Made by a program: the position numbers and the translations under genes
In this document: positions 11,753 to 20,552 of the stretch, one piece after another
Position numbering within the stretch: position 1 is the stretch's first letter
Layout of the letters: every line of letters starts with the position of its first letter
The notes under the pieces: model-generated
Seen by the model: the letters and a program-made list of their open reading frames with translations, nothing else
What the model was told of the DNA's origin: nothing
Databases searched by the model: none
Assembly (NCBI GenBank): GCA_027488735.1
Contig: JAIYBB010000008.1
Location: 62,001-126,000, forward strand
Length of the DNA stretch: 64,000 nucleotides
Origin: Comamonadaceae bacterium
Lineage (GTDB): Bacteria > Pseudomonadota > Gammaproteobacteria > Burkholderiales > Burkholderiaceae_C
Reading direction: 5' to 3'

Positions 11753-12649
11753 ATGCAACTTGCGTTGACCATTTTGGTAGATGGCATCAGTTATGCCTCG
11801 TGGCTGTTCATCGTGGCGTTGGGACTGACGCTGGTCTTTGGCGTGCTCAAAATCCTGAATATCGCGCACGGCAGTTTTTATGCGCTCGGCGCCTATGCCA
11901 CGGCAACTGCGGTGGCTTGGGTCAATGGTGCTGGTTTGCCGCCCCTGTGGTCATTGCCCACCATGCTGGTGGCCGCGCTGGCGGTTGCCTTATTGGTCGC
12001 GCCACTCACAGAACGCGGCTTGCTGCGCTTTTACTATGGGCGTGACGAGGTGTTGTTGGTGCTCGTCACATACGCCATGTTTTTGATGTTAGAGGACATC
12101 ACCAAGCTCATTTGGGGAGCCAATCCCTATTACGTGTCAGAGCCCTACGCCTTGTTCGGCAATATAGACATCGGCCACCAAAGTTATGTGGGTTATGACC
12201 TGTTTTTGTTGGGACTGGCAATCCTGGTAGGGGGCGTGGTGTGGTGGTCTTTAAACCGCACCCGCACTGGAAAAATTGTCACAGCAGTGATCCACAGCCC
12301 GGAGATTGCATCCAGCATGGGTGTCAATGTGTCCCGGGTTTACATGGGCGCGTTTGTCGCTGGCATATTCTTGGCGGCTTTGGGTGGCGCATTCACCGCG
12401 CCCATGATTTCGGTGCAACCCGGCGTGTCGGTCGGGGTCATCATCATTTCGTTTGCCGTGGTCATCATTGGCGGACTCGGCAGCATAGAAGGCGCGGCGA
12501 TTGGTGCATTGATCGTGGGCTTGGCGCGTGCATGCGCCGTCCATTTAATGCCGGTGGCCGAATTGTTTTCTGTCTATCTGGTGATGGCCTTGGTGCTGGT
12601 GTTTCGTCCGCAAGGCTTGTTCCAGCGGATTCAGGCGAGAAAAATTTAA
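11753..12649 (+). CDS. Branched-chain amino-acid-type ABC permease (LivH-like)
   Basis: A 298-residue polytopic membrane protein with about eight hydrophobic helices, the first LivH-type permease subunit of the HAAT importer. The N-terminal segment YASWLFIVALGLTLVFGVL and the following ILNIAHGSFYALGAY are the typical LivH signature. The conserved GGLGSIEGAAIGALIVGL motif lies near residues 242-259. It precedes the second permease by three bases, so the two are cotranscribed. Only a weak Shine-Dalgarno sequence is visible before the ATG. Confidence 0.93.
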   Translation: MQLALTILVDGISYASWLFIVALGLTLVFGVLKILNIAHGSFYALGAYATATAVAWVNGAGLPPLWSLPTMLVAALAVALLVAPLTERGLLRFYYGRDEVLLVLVTYAMFLMLEDITKLIWGANPYYVSEPYALFGNIDIGHQSYVGYDLFLLGLAILVGGVVWWSLNRTRTGKIVTAVIHSPEIASSMGVNVSRVYMGAFVAGIFLAALGGAFTAPMISVQPGVSVGVIIISFAVVIIGGLGSIEGAAIGALIVGLARACAVHLMPVAELFSVYLVMALVLVFRPQGLFQRIQARKI

Positions 12650-12652
12650 ACC

Positions 12653-13585
12653 ATGGGCCGTTTGTTTATTTCTACAGGATTGGTGTTGGTGCTGGGCTGG
12701 ACCGCGGGGGCATTTCTGCCGCGGTGGTTGCAATTCATGTTCACCATGGCCATGGCCAATGGCTTGGTATCTCTTGGCATTGTGTTGCTGATGCGCGGCG
12801 GTGTGGTGGCTTTTGGCCAAGGCCTGATGGCCGCACTGGGTGGCTATGCAGCGGCACTGGTTTTCTTGCATTGGGGTTGGCAGGATGCCTTGCTTTTGCC
12901 GTTGTTCGGCGGCCTAGTGGCGTGCTTGCTCACCGCACCGTTTGGCCCATTGCTGGCTCGCTACCGAGGCATCTTTTTCTCCATGCTGACCTTGGCCTTG
13001 TCGATGGTCGGTTATGGCATTTTGGTCAAGACCGACAGCGTGGGCGGCTCCGATGGTTTCAATATGGGACGCGTCACGCTGTTGGGACAAAACTTGGCAG
13101 ACCAGCATGTCAGTATGGTGTTGTTTTCAGTAACATGGATGTTTGCCGTGGTTTGTTCCATGTTGGCGAAGCTGTATTTTTCTTCCACCCGGGGCTTGGT
13201 CACGCAAGCGATTCGCGACAACGAATTGCGTGTCGAGTACATGGGCGGATCCGTGGCCAACACCATGGCCATCAATTTTTCTTTGGCCGCATTTTTGGGC
13301 GGCATGGGTGGCGCATTGGCGGTCATGGCCTTGGGCCACATCGATCCGAACTTCAGCTACTGGACCACATCAGGCGAATTTGTGTTTGTGGCCATTTTGG
13401 CGGGCAGCCAAAGCGTTTTGGCTGTCATGCTGTCTTCATTGGTGTTGGAGATGGTGCGCTCATTTTCAAGCGCCTATTTCCCCAGCACTTGGCAACTGGC
13501 GCTGGGTTTGTTTTTGTTGCTCGTGATCCGGTTTTTGCCCGAGGGACTGGGTTCTTTATGGACCAACAGGAAGACCAAGCCATGA
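12653..13585 (+). CDS. Branched-chain amino-acid-type ABC permease (LivM-like)
   Basis: The second membrane subunit, 310 residues with about eight to nine hydrophobic segments. The LivM-like motif FSMLTLALSMVGYGILVKTD lies near residues 105-125, with the GGSDGFN glycine-rich stretch just after it. The start lies three bases after the livH-like stop. Its TGA overlaps the ATG of the first ATPase gene (ATGA), which indicates translational coupling within one operon. Confidence 0.92.
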   Translation: MGRLFISTGLVLVLGWTAGAFLPRWLQFMFTMAMANGLVSLGIVLLMRGGVVAFGQGLMAALGGYAAALVFLHWGWQDALLLPLFGGLVACLLTAPFGPLLARYRGIFFSMLTLALSMVGYGILVKTDSVGGSDGFNMGRVTLLGQNLADQHVSMVLFSVTWMFAVVCSMLAKLYFSSTRGLVTQAIRDNELRVEYMGGSVANTMAINFSLAAFLGGMGGALAVMALGHIDPNFSYWTTSGEFVFVAILAGSQSVLAVMLSSLVLEMVRSFSSAYFPSTWQLALGLFLLLVIRFLPEGLGSLWTNRKTKP

Positions 13586-14337
13586 GCCAAGAACTGTTGT
13601 TGCAAGCGCGCGGGCTGAACAAACAATTTGGTGCGGTGGTGGCGGCCAGCGACCTGAATATTTCAATTCGCCCCGGCGAGCGCGTGAGCTTGATTGGCAG
13701 TAACGGCGCAGGCAAAACCACGTTTGTCAACATGATCACCGGCTATGTCAAACCTGACAGCGGCGACATCACTTTTCAAGGGCAGGCCATACAGTCATTC
13801 ACGCCACGGCAAATCATGCGGCTTGGTGTGGCCCGTTCATTTCAAATTCCGCAGCTCTATCCCAGCTTGAGCGTGCTTGACAACATGCTGGTGGCTTTGG
13901 CGTGCCATGACAACCGCTTGTCCCTGTGGCGCACAGCGCACAGCATCAGCGCGCGTGAAAGAGCCGAACAAGTGCTGACCCGATTCCGCTTACACGACCA
14001 ACGCCAGCGCCGTGTGGCGGAATTGCCCGGCGGTATGCGCAAATTGTTGGACATTGCCCTGGCCATGACCGGCGAGCCAAGGCTGTTGTTGCTGGACGAA
14101 CCAACCAGCGGTGTGGCCGCCGAAGAAAAATTCCCAATGATGGACACCGTTATGCAGGCGTTGAATGACCAACCCTTGACCACCTTGTTTGTGGAACACG
14201 ACATGGACATCGTCAGCCGTTACTGCGATCGCGTGATTGCGTTTTACAGCGGCCGGGTGATTGCCGATGACGTGCCGTCGGTGGCCTTGGCCCAGCCCGA
14301 TGTGCGCCGTTATGTCACCGGAGAAGCGCATGCTTGA
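13582..14337 (+). CDS. ABC transporter ATPase (LivG-like)
   Basis: One of two nucleotide-binding subunits of the HAAT importer, 251 residues. Walker A GSNGAGKTT spans about residues 39-47, Walker B LLLLDEP about 168-174 and the H-loop histidine is in FVEHDMD (about 206). The signature motif reads LPGGM (148-152) where most family members have LSGGQ or LSYGQ, which is unusual. The ATG at 13582 overlaps the upstream permease stop; longer open frames upstream run inside the permease genes and are not real. It overlaps the next ATPase gene by eight bases. Confidence 0.92.
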   Translation: MSQELLLQARGLNKQFGAVVAASDLNISIRPGERVSLIGSNGAGKTTFVNMITGYVKPDSGDITFQGQAIQSFTPRQIMRLGVARSFQIPQLYPSLSVLDNMLVALACHDNRLSLWRTAHSISARERAEQVLTRFRLHDQRQRRVAELPGGMRKLLDIALAMTGEPRLLLLDEPTSGVAAEEKFPMMDTVMQALNDQPLTTLFVEHDMDIVSRYCDRVIAFYSGRVIADDVPSVALAQPDVRRYVTGEAHA

Positions 14338-14998
14338 ACTGCGTAACTTACAGGTGCAATTGGCCTCAGCACAAGTCTTGCGTGGCTTTAGCTTGTCGGT
14401 GGCACAAGGGCAAATGGTCGGACTGGTGGGCCGCAATGGTGCGGGCAAGACCAGCACCATGCGCAGCATCATGGGGCATTTGCGTTTGCAGCAAGGCAGT
14501 ATGCATTTCGAGGGCCAAGACTTGTGTGCCTTGCCGCCGCAAGCCCGTGCCGCTTTGGGAATTGGCTACATGCCAGAAGACCGCGGACTGGTGCCCGAAC
14601 TGACGGTCGAAGAGAACATGTTGATCCCCTTATGGGTCAGCAAAACCTTGAACGCCGATGAACGGCTGGCCTTTGTCTACCAGGTGCTGCCCGAGCTGAA
14701 AGACATGTCCCAAAGACGCGCGTTGTTGTTGTCGGGCGGTCAGCAAAAACTCGTGGCACTGGGGCGGGCGCTGGCGGTAGGCACGCGTTTGTTGTTGCTT
14801 GACGAGCCGTTTGAAGGCGTGGCGCCCGCACTGTCTATGCGCGTGTCAGAGGTGCTGTCGCGGCTCAAGGGCAGCCAACTGTCGGTGTTGATTTCACAAT
14901 CCGACCTGAACCATGCCAGTGGCTTGTTAGATACCAAAGTGGTGATTGAGCGAGGCGCCAATTCAGCGCCTGCTGAACAAACGAGCGCCTTAGTCTAA
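14330..14998 (+). CDS. ABC transporter ATPase (LivF-like)
   Basis: The second ATPase of the importer, 222 residues. Walker A GRNGAGKTS lies at about 34-42, the signature LSGGQQK at about 134-140 and Walker B LLLLDEP at about 154-160. The H-loop region reads LISQSDLN instead of the VEQN usual in LivF, and the protein is slightly short for the family. The start is inside the end of the preceding ATPase gene. It ends the operon; its stop region overlaps the end of the convergent D-lactate dehydrogenase gene by nine bases. Confidence 0.91.
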   Translation: MLELRNLQVQLASAQVLRGFSLSVAQGQMVGLVGRNGAGKTSTMRSIMGHLRLQQGSMHFEGQDLCALPPQARAALGIGYMPEDRGLVPELTVEENMLIPLWVSKTLNADERLAFVYQVLPELKDMSQRRALLLSGGQQKLVALGRALAVGTRLLLLDEPFEGVAPALSMRVSEVLSRLKGSQLSVLISQSDLNHASGLLDTKVVIERGANSAPAEQTSALV

Positions 14999-16417
14999 AA
15001 ATATCTTGCCCGGGTTCATGATGTTCTTCGGGTCCAGCGCCTGCTTGATGGTGCGCATCATGGACACCGCACCGGCGCCGGCTTCGGTCAACAGAAAATC
15101 CATTTTGTGCAGCCCAATGCCGTGTTCACCTGTGCAGGTGCCGTCCAATGACAGTGCGCGTGCGACCAACTGGTTGTTCAAGGTTTCAGCGGTGGCGCGT
15201 TCCTCCGCGCTGTCCGGATCGATCAAATAACCGAAGTGGAAATTGCCGTCGCCGACATGGCCGACCAGGAAATAAGGAATGCCCGAGGCATCCACCTCGG
15301 CGATCGAATCGAGCAAGCAATCGGCCAGGCGTGATATGGGCACACAGGTATCGGTGCTGATCACACGGCAGCCAGGGCGACTGGTCAAGCCCGCGAAATA
15401 CGTGTTGTGTCTGGCCGTCCACAAGCGGGTGCGGTCTTCCGGTGTGGTTGCCCATTCGAAAGCTTGGCCGCCGAACTCAGAGGAAACCTCTTGAACCGTT
15501 TCGGCTTGCTCCTTGACGCTGGCGGGTGAGCCGTGAAATTCCATCAACAACATGGGCTGTACCGGCAAATTGACTTTGGAATAAGCGTTCACCATTCGAA
15601 CCGCATTTTTGTCAATCAACTCGACACGCGCAATCGGCACGCCCATTTGGATGATTTGAATCGTGGTGTGAACCGCGGCTTCAATGGACGGAAAAGAGCA
15701 AGTCGCGGCTGACACGGCCTCTGGCAATGGAAACAGTTTCAACGTGACTTCGGTGATCACGCCCAAGGTGCCTTCGCTGCCGACCATCAAACGCGTCAGG
15801 TCGTAACCGGCGGAGGACTTACGCGCGCGGGTGCCGGTGCGTATGACTTCACCACTGGCGGTGACCACTTCCAGGCCCAGCACGTTTTCGCGCATGGTGC
15901 CGTAACGAACCGCATTGGTGCCGCTGGCGCGGGTGGCACTCATGCCTCCGATACTGGCGTCAGCGCCCGGGTCGATCGGGAAAAACAAGCCGGTGCTTTT
16001 GATTTCTTCGTTCAATTGTTTGCGGGTCACGCCGGGTTGCACGGTGACCGTCAAATCTTCAGGGTTGATGCTGAGCAGCTTTTTCATGCGCGAAACATCA
16101 ATGCTGATGCCGCCCTGAACCGCGAGCAAATGGCCCTCAAGAGAAGAACCGATGCCAAAGGGGATGACGGGTACTGAATGTTCGTTGGCGTGCTTCACCG
16201 CGAATGACACATCGGCCGTGCTTTCGGCAAACACCACCGCCGCAGGAGGCGGCACCGTGGTGTAGGCAGATTCGTCACGCCCGTGGTGTTCGCGCACCGA
16301 CAAGGCGGTGGAGCATCTGTCGCCGAAATGCGCTTTGAGCGTGTCGATTAAAACCTGAGGCACATCGCGCTGGGCAATGACGGGCATCAAGTGTTGTGCG
16401 GTCTGGGGGGCGTTCAT
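14990..16417 (-). CDS. FAD-linked oxidase, D-lactate dehydrogenase (cytochrome)-like
   Basis: A 475-residue flavoprotein of the FAD_binding_4 plus FAD-oxidase C family, which oxidises D-2-hydroxyacids such as D-lactate or glycolate. The FAD-binding segment shows PFGIGSSLEGH near residues 90-100 and the GSEGTLGVITEVTLK motif near 213-227. The C-terminal domain has the HVGDGNFH metal-site motif and ends GEHGIGLHK...NPGKIF. The ATG at 16417 is preferred over an upstream TTG because GGAG lies nine bases before it. It resembles D-lactate dehydrogenase more than GlcD; the glcEF genes are 18 kb away, so a role as the missing GlcD cannot be excluded. Confidence 0.85.
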   Translation of the reverse strand: MNAPQTAQHLMPVIAQRDVPQVLIDTLKAHFGDRCSTALSVREHHGRDESAYTTVPPPAAVVFAESTADVSFAVKHANEHSVPVIPFGIGSSLEGHLLAVQGGISIDVSRMKKLLSINPEDLTVTVQPGVTRKQLNEEIKSTGLFFPIDPGADASIGGMSATRASGTNAVRYGTMRENVLGLEVVTASGEVIRTGTRARKSSAGYDLTRLMVGSEGTLGVITEVTLKLFPLPEAVSAATCSFPSIEAAVHTTIQIIQMGVPIARVELIDKNAVRMVNAYSKVNLPVQPMLLMEFHGSPASVKEQAETVQEVSSEFGGQAFEWATTPEDRTRLWTARHNTYFAGLTSRPGCRVISTDTCVPISRLADCLLDSIAEVDASGIPYFLVGHVGDGNFHFGYLIDPDSAEERATAETLNNQLVARALSLDGTCTGEHGIGLHKMDFLLTEAGAGAVSMMRTIKQALDPKNIMNPGKIFLD

Positions 16418-16541
16418 GGGATGTATCTCCAAAGAAGTTGCATTCTATGCAGGCGCTGGAATGGATGAATGCTGTGAAAACCCCAAGCATGGGCAAGTTG
16501 AGAGGTGCTGAGACAATACGCCAAACAAAAGGAACTTCACC

Positions 16542-17105
16542 ATGGGAAACCGACTCACTCAAATAGCTACCCGCACCGGCGACGACGGCACCACCGGTCT
16601 GGGCGATAACCGACGGGTCAGCAAAAACAGTTTGCGTGTGCACGCCATGGGCGAGGTGGATGAATTGAACTCACACATTGGCGTGCTGCTGTGCGAGGAG
16701 ATGTCTGCCAGCTTGCGCGAATTGCTGGTGGAAGTGCAGCATCAATTGTTCAATTTGGGCGGCGAGCTCAGCATCCCCGGGTTTGAGTTGTTGAAAACAG
16801 AGGCCTTGCTGCTGCTGGACAACGCCTTGAGCGAATACAACGAGGAATTACCCAAATTGCAAGAATTCATCTTGCCCGCAGGCAGCCGCGCGGCCTCATT
16901 GGCCCATGTCTGCCGCACCGTGGCGCGCCGCGCCGAGCGGGCGGTGGTGGCTTTGGGCGCAGAAGAAGCTTTGAACCCGACGCCGCGTCAATATCTGAAC
17001 CGGTTGAGTGACCTGATGTTTGTACTGTCTCGCGTGCTCAATCGCATGAACGGCGGGGATGATGTGTATTGGAAAAGCGAGCGGATGCAAAACGCAGGTG
17101 AATGA
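16542..17105 (+). CDS. Cob(I)yrinic acid a,c-diamide adenosyltransferase, PduO type
   Basis: This enzyme transfers the adenosyl group of ATP to cob(I)alamin to make adenosylcobalamin. The PduO-type ATP-binding motif TRTGDDGTTGLGD is at about residues 10-22, and the RRAERAV motif with conserved arginines is near 129-135. Length 187 residues is typical. An AAAGGA Shine-Dalgarno sequence precedes the ATG. It is divergent from the D-lactate dehydrogenase gene, and the following DUF333 gene starts on the next base after its stop, so the two are cotranscribed. Confidence 0.93.
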   Translation: MGNRLTQIATRTGDDGTTGLGDNRRVSKNSLRVHAMGEVDELNSHIGVLLCEEMSASLRELLVEVQHQLFNLGGELSIPGFELLKTEALLLLDNALSEYNEELPKLQEFILPAGSRAASLAHVCRTVARRAERAVVALGAEEALNPTPRQYLNRLSDLMFVLSRVLNRMNGGDDVYWKSERMQNAGE

Positions 17106-17348
17106 ATGAAGTTGATTGTTTTTTGCCTTGTGAGTTTTGTGTTCATCGTCTTGCCTGTCAGGGCAAGCGATATCCGACTGGCCATGGCGAATCCGGCGGC
17201 GGTGGCGTGCCTGGAGGCCGGCGGCAAGCTGACGAAAATTTATACCGACAAGGGCGAACAAGGCATGTGTACTTTGCCGTCTGGTGAGGTGTGTGAGGAA
17301 TGGGCGTTTTTCAAAGGCACTTGTGGGCGGGAAAAGCCGAAGAATTAA
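17106..17348 (+). CDS. Small exported DUF333 protein
   Basis: An 80-residue protein with a short N-terminal signal peptide (hydrophobic core IVFCLVSFVFIVLPV) and a mature DUF333-type domain. The pattern NPAAVACLEAGGKL, then GEQGMCTLPSGEVCEEWAFFKGTC, is the family signature, with paired cysteines that may form disulfides. DUF333 proteins are small periplasmic or lipoprotein-like proteins of unknown role, sometimes mislabelled hemolysin. It starts immediately after the adenosyltransferase stop. Its own TAA stop lies inside the first C module of composite repeat 1. Confidence 0.85.
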   Translation: MKLIVFCLVSFVFIVLPVRASDIRLAMANPAAVACLEAGGKLTKIYTDKGEQGMCTLPSGEVCEEWAFFKGTCGREKPKN

Positions 17349-17762
17349 TTGGGGTCAGACTCCGATTAAATTTGCGATGTGTTCACGACTTGACGGCTCG
17401 GTCGTCGCTCACTGCCTACGGCAACGTTCGCGTCGGCCCGACCGCTATGTCGTTTGTCCGCTCGCCATATTTCCTCCGGCGGCATTTCTGCGGTTTGATA
17501 AACAAATCTAATTGGGGTCAGGTAATTGGGGTCAGTTACCAATTACTCAGTTATCAAAGACTTTCAGTACTCAAAATATTCACTGAAGGCCGAACAGGAG
17601 GGGGCGTTTTTTTCGAGCGAAAGCGCAGAAAAAAATCGCACCGGATGGGTCGGCCTAAGCGTGTCTTCAAATTGCAGGAATGCCAACCATCTAACGGATA
17701 GGGTCGGCCAAAGCGTGCCTTCAAACTGCAGGAATGCCAACCATCTAACGGATGGGTCGGCC
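17345..17762 (+). repeat. Composite intergenic repeat, copy 1 (C-A-C-B)
   Basis: This 418-base non-coding block fills the gap between the DUF333 gene and the thioesterase gene. In order it contains C (TTAATTGGGGTCAGAC..., 17345-17369), A (17381-17500, with GGCAACGTTCGCGTCGGCCC), a doubled partial C (about 17510-17545) and B (17572-17762). B holds a T7/A7 inverted repeat around GCGAAAGC and ends in two tandem 54-base units. The DUF333 stop codon is part of the first C. Copies 2 and 3 have the same order. No transposase or stable reading frame is present. Confidence 0.85.
17647..17762 (+). repeat. Tandem 54-base units ending composite repeat 1
   Basis: Two units, 17647-17700 and 17701-17753, each begin GGGTCGGCC, continue AAGCGTG and CTTCAAA, and share the tail GCAGGAATGCCAACCATC. 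They differ by only about three substitutions and one indel. A third GGGTCGGCC (17754-17762) closes the array. The tail differs from that of the arrays at copies 2 and 3, whereas the GGGTCGGCC head is shared. Confidence 0.85.
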
Positions 17763-17772
17763 CATGCATCAC

Positions 17773-18198
17773 TCAACCCCTCGGCGCCAACACCGACAAA
17801 GTCAACCTTGAAACACAACTGGTGCGCCCCTGGTCATCCGTCATGTCGATTTGCCAGACGTGGGTGCTGCGCCCGATGTGCACCGGCCGCGCGATGCCGT
17901 TCACCCAGCCGCTGGCCACACCGCGAATATGGTTGGCGTTGATATCCAAACCGACGATGCGGTGACCCACGGGCGTCGAATAATCCGCGCCGCAAGAACC
18001 CAAAGTCTCGGCCAGCAGCACATTGGCCCCGCCATGTATCACGCCATAAGGCTGGCGCGTGCGCTCGTCCACCGGAATGCGTCCGCGTATGAAATCCGGA
18101 CCTATCTCGGTAAATTCAATCCCTAGCCTGTCGGCTGCGGTGTTGATATGCGTGGTGGTCAATATTTCGGTGCTGATGGGCTTGGTCCAAATCGCCAT
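17773..18198 (-). CDS. Hotdog-fold acyl-CoA thioesterase (PaaI/MenI-like)
   Basis: A 141-residue single hotdog-domain protein that hydrolyses acyl-CoA thioesters. The motif QPYGVIHGGANVLLAETLGS, with the HGG turn and the catalytic acidic residue on the central helix, is at about residues 49-68. It resembles the YbdB/MenI branch acting on aryl- or hydroxyacyl-CoA; the substrate is not determinable. It is convergent with the DUF333 gene across composite repeat 1 and divergent from the acetoacetyl-CoA synthetase gene, with about 90 bases between starts. Confidence 0.88.
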   Translation of the reverse strand: MAIWTKPISTEILTTTHINTAADRLGIEFTEIGPDFIRGRIPVDERTRQPYGVIHGGANVLLAETLGSCGADYSTPVGHRIVGLDINANHIRGVASGWVNGIARPVHIGRSTHVWQIDMTDDQGRTSCVSRLTLSVLAPRG

Positions 18199-18289
18199 GA
18201 CAATGCGGTTCCTTCAATGACAATCCCGCATCTTAGTGGTGTACGACCTGTCCCTTGTCTCACACGGCATCCTGATAACCTTCAGACTC

Positions 18290-20374
18290 ATGAACACATC
18301 TCTCCACGCCCAGCCGCCGTTTGTTCCGCAAATCCGTCTCTACCAGCAATGGCTGGCCGAACACCGCCAATTGCATTTTGACGATTACCAAGCCATGTGG
18401 CGCTGGTCGGTGACTGATATTGAAGCCTTTTGGCAATCCGCCTGGGATTATTTGGAGTTGCAATCGCCAACGCCTCACACCGCCGTGCTCGAGCGCAACA
18501 CCATGCCTGGCGCGCGCTGGTTTCCCGGCGCGAAAGTGAATTACGCGCAACAGGTGTTGCGCCACGTTGAAGCTGCACACGCCGCAGGCATGCTGGCCAT
18601 CATCAGCAACAACGAAAAAGGGCAACGCCGAGAACTCAGCTGGCCCGAGTTGAAACGCCAAGCGGCCGCGCTGTCTTTACATTTGCAGGCCCAGGGCGTG
18701 CAACCCGGCGACCGTGTCGCTGTGTACATGCCGAATATTGCTGAAACCATGATCGCCTTTTTGGCTGTCGTCAGTGTCGGCGGCATTTGGAGCGTGTGCG
18801 CGCCAGACATGGGCACGAACGCTGTCGTTGACCGGTTCAAGCAAATCACGCCCAAGGTATTGATCGCGGTCGATGGCGTCACCTATGGCGGCAAAGACCT
18901 GGAGCGACACACGGTGGTGAGTGAGTTGCGCGCCGCCTTGCCCAGCGTCGAGCATGTGGTGATTTACCGCAACCTCGGCGATCAACCCGCTGTGCCCGAC
19001 AGCGCCGACTGGGCGCAGATCGTGCAGCGCAACGACGCGGCGGTGCATGCGTTCGAACCTGTGTGGCTGGACTTCAACCATCCGCTGTGGATTGTGTATT
19101 CCAGCGGCACCACCGGTTTGCCCAAGCCGCTGGTGCATGACCACGGCGGCACCATGCTCAACGGCATGGCGCACAAAAATTTGCATTACGACGTGGCTTG
19201 CAGTTACGAGCCCAACTCTTGGGGCGAGCGATTCCTCTGGTACTCGTCCACCGGTTGGATCATGTGGAACGCGCAACTCAGCGGTTTGCTCAGCGGCACC
19301 ACTTGCGTGATTTACGACGGCAACCCCGGCGGCTCCAAAGACAAACCCGATTGGGGCGTGTTGTGGCGTTATGCGGCCAGCGAAGGCGTGACGTTTTTTG
19401 GCGGCGGCGCTGCGTTTTTCGCCAACTGCATGAAAGCGCATGTGCCCTTGAGCGAGATCGCGGGCTTACACACTATTCGCGCCTTGGGCACCACCGGTTC
19501 GCCTTTGAGTGCCGAAGTGCAGCAATGGGGCAGCGATCAATTTGCACAGATATATGCCAAGGCCGCAGAGCCGCGCCCGGACATTTGGTGGTGCAATATT
19601 TCCGGCGGCACCGATGCCGGTGCGTATGTTGGCGGCCACCGCGAACTGCCCATGGCTGCCGGTGAAATGCAATGCCGTTTTCTGGGCGTGAGCGTTGAGG
19701 CGTGGAACGAGCAAGGCAGGCCGGTGATCGACGAGGTGGGTGAGTTGGTGGTGACGCAGCCGCTGCCATGCATGCCGCCGTTTTTCTGGGGCGATACCGA
19801 CAACCAGCGTTATTTGGGCAGTTATTTCGATACGTTTCCGCCCGGCCAAGGCAGACAACCCGGCGGCGGTGATTTGCCCGCAGACGCAGGCGCGGTGTGG
19901 CGACACGGCGACTGGTTAAAGATCACCCCCGAGGGCCGCGCCATCATTTACGGACGCAGCGACGCGACCATCAACCGTTACGGTTTGCGCATGGGCACCA
20001 GCGAGTTGTACAGCGCCATCGAGGCTTTGCCCGAGGTGTTGGACAGCATGGTGGTGGATTTGGAATATTTGGGCAAAGACAGTTACATGCCCTTGTTCGT
20101 GGTGTTGCGCCCGGGCGTGGAGCTTGATGACGCTTTGCGCGCGCGATTGAACGGCGCGATACGCACCGCACTCAGCCCGCGTTTTGTGCCTAACGACATC
20201 TTCCAGGTCGCAGAAATTCCGCGCACCTTGTCAGGCAAAAAACAAGAATTGCCAATCAAAAAATTGATGCTCGGCCAGCCAGTGGAGAAAGTGTTGAACC
20301 GGGACGCGATGGCGAACCCGGCGTGTTTGGATTGGTATATCGAGTTGGCGAAGAGGCATTTGGCGGGGGCTTGA
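18290..20374 (+). CDS. Acetoacetyl-CoA synthetase
   Basis: This AMP-forming ligase activates acetoacetate to acetoacetyl-CoA, letting the cell use ketone bodies or recycle poly-hydroxybutyrate. The phosphate-binding loop [12 protein letters not shown] begins near residue 269, the [19 protein letters not shown] motif lies near 562-580 and the catalytic lysine motif [11 protein letters not shown] is near 646, typical of AcsA/AacS. The ATG at 18290 gives 694 residues; an upstream start at 18236 would only add a non-homologous leader. It is followed by the head-to-head C-repeat palindrome, then the acyl-CoA dehydrogenase gene. Confidence 0.92.
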   Translation: MNTSLHAQPPFVPQIRLYQQWLAEHRQLHFDDYQAMWRWSVTDIEAFWQSAWDYLELQSPTPHTAVLERNTMPGARWFPGAKVNYAQQVLRHVEAAHAAGMLAIISNNEKGQRRELSWPELKRQAAALSLHLQAQGVQPGDRVAVYMPNIAETMIAFLAVVSVGGIWSVCAPDMGTNAVVDRFKQITPKVLIAVDGVTYGGKDLERHTVVSELRAALPSVEHVVIYRNLGDQPAVPDSADWAQIVQRNDAAVHAFEPVWLDFNHPLWIVYSSGTTGLPKPLVHDHGGTMLNGMAHKNLHYDVACSYEPNSWGERFLWYSSTGWIMWNAQLSGLLSGTTCVIYDGNPGGSKDKPDWGVLWRYAASEGVTFFGGGAAFFANCMKAHVPLSEIAGLHTIRALGTTGSPLSAEVQQWGSDQFAQIYAKAAEPRPDIWWCNISGGTDAGAYVGGHRELPMAAGEMQCRFLGVSVEAWNEQGRPVIDEVGELVVTQPLPCMPPFFWGDTDNQRYLGSYFDTFPPGQGRQPGGGDLPADAGAVWRHGDWLKITPEGRAIIYGRSDATINRYGLRMGTSELYSAIEALPEVLDSMVVDLEYLGKDSYMPLFVVLRPGVELDDALRARLNGAIRTALSPRFVPNDIFQVAEIPRTLSGKKQELPIKKLMLGQPVEKVLNRDAMANPACLDWYIELAKRHLAGA

Positions 20375-20393
20375 GTGGTTCAATGCCTTGGTT

Positions 20394-20443
20394 TTAATTG
20401 GGGTCAGACTCCAATTAATTAATCGGTATCTGACCCCAATTAA
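20394..20443. repeat. Head-to-head pair of C modules (50-base inverted repeat)
   Basis: A 25-base C module beginning TTAATTGGGGTCAGAC (20394-20418) abuts an inverted C module ending TCTGACCCCAATTAA (20419-20443). The outer arms TTTTAATTGGGGTCAGA and TCTGACCCCAATTAAAA (20392-20408 and 20429-20445) are exact inverse complements. It lies 19 bases after the acetoacetyl-CoA synthetase stop. It could fold as a long hairpin in RNA but has no T-run of a classical terminator. Confidence 0.9.
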
Positions 20444-20552
20444 AAAGCACATCGCGCCAAATATCTTCAGCCCAACTATTCTCAAAATCAGCGCAAACCG
20501 CAGCCGATTAACATCAAGACTTCATACATACAAAACGCGAACCGGAGCATTC

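Noticed and set aside
12241..13581. Long upstream extension of the first importer ATPase
   Set aside because: The extension overlaps both permease genes in another frame; the ATPase homology begins at the ATG at 13582.
17647..17762. CRISPR-like appearance of regularly spaced GGGTCGGCC repeats
   Set aside because: The parts between the repeats are nearly identical within the locus, there are only two units, and no cas gene is near. It is a tandem duplication.
17300..17942. Open frames of 60-140 codons across composite repeat 1
   Set aside because: They run through non-coding repeat modules or the antisense of the thioesterase gene, have no recognisable protein motifs and differ between copies of the repeat.
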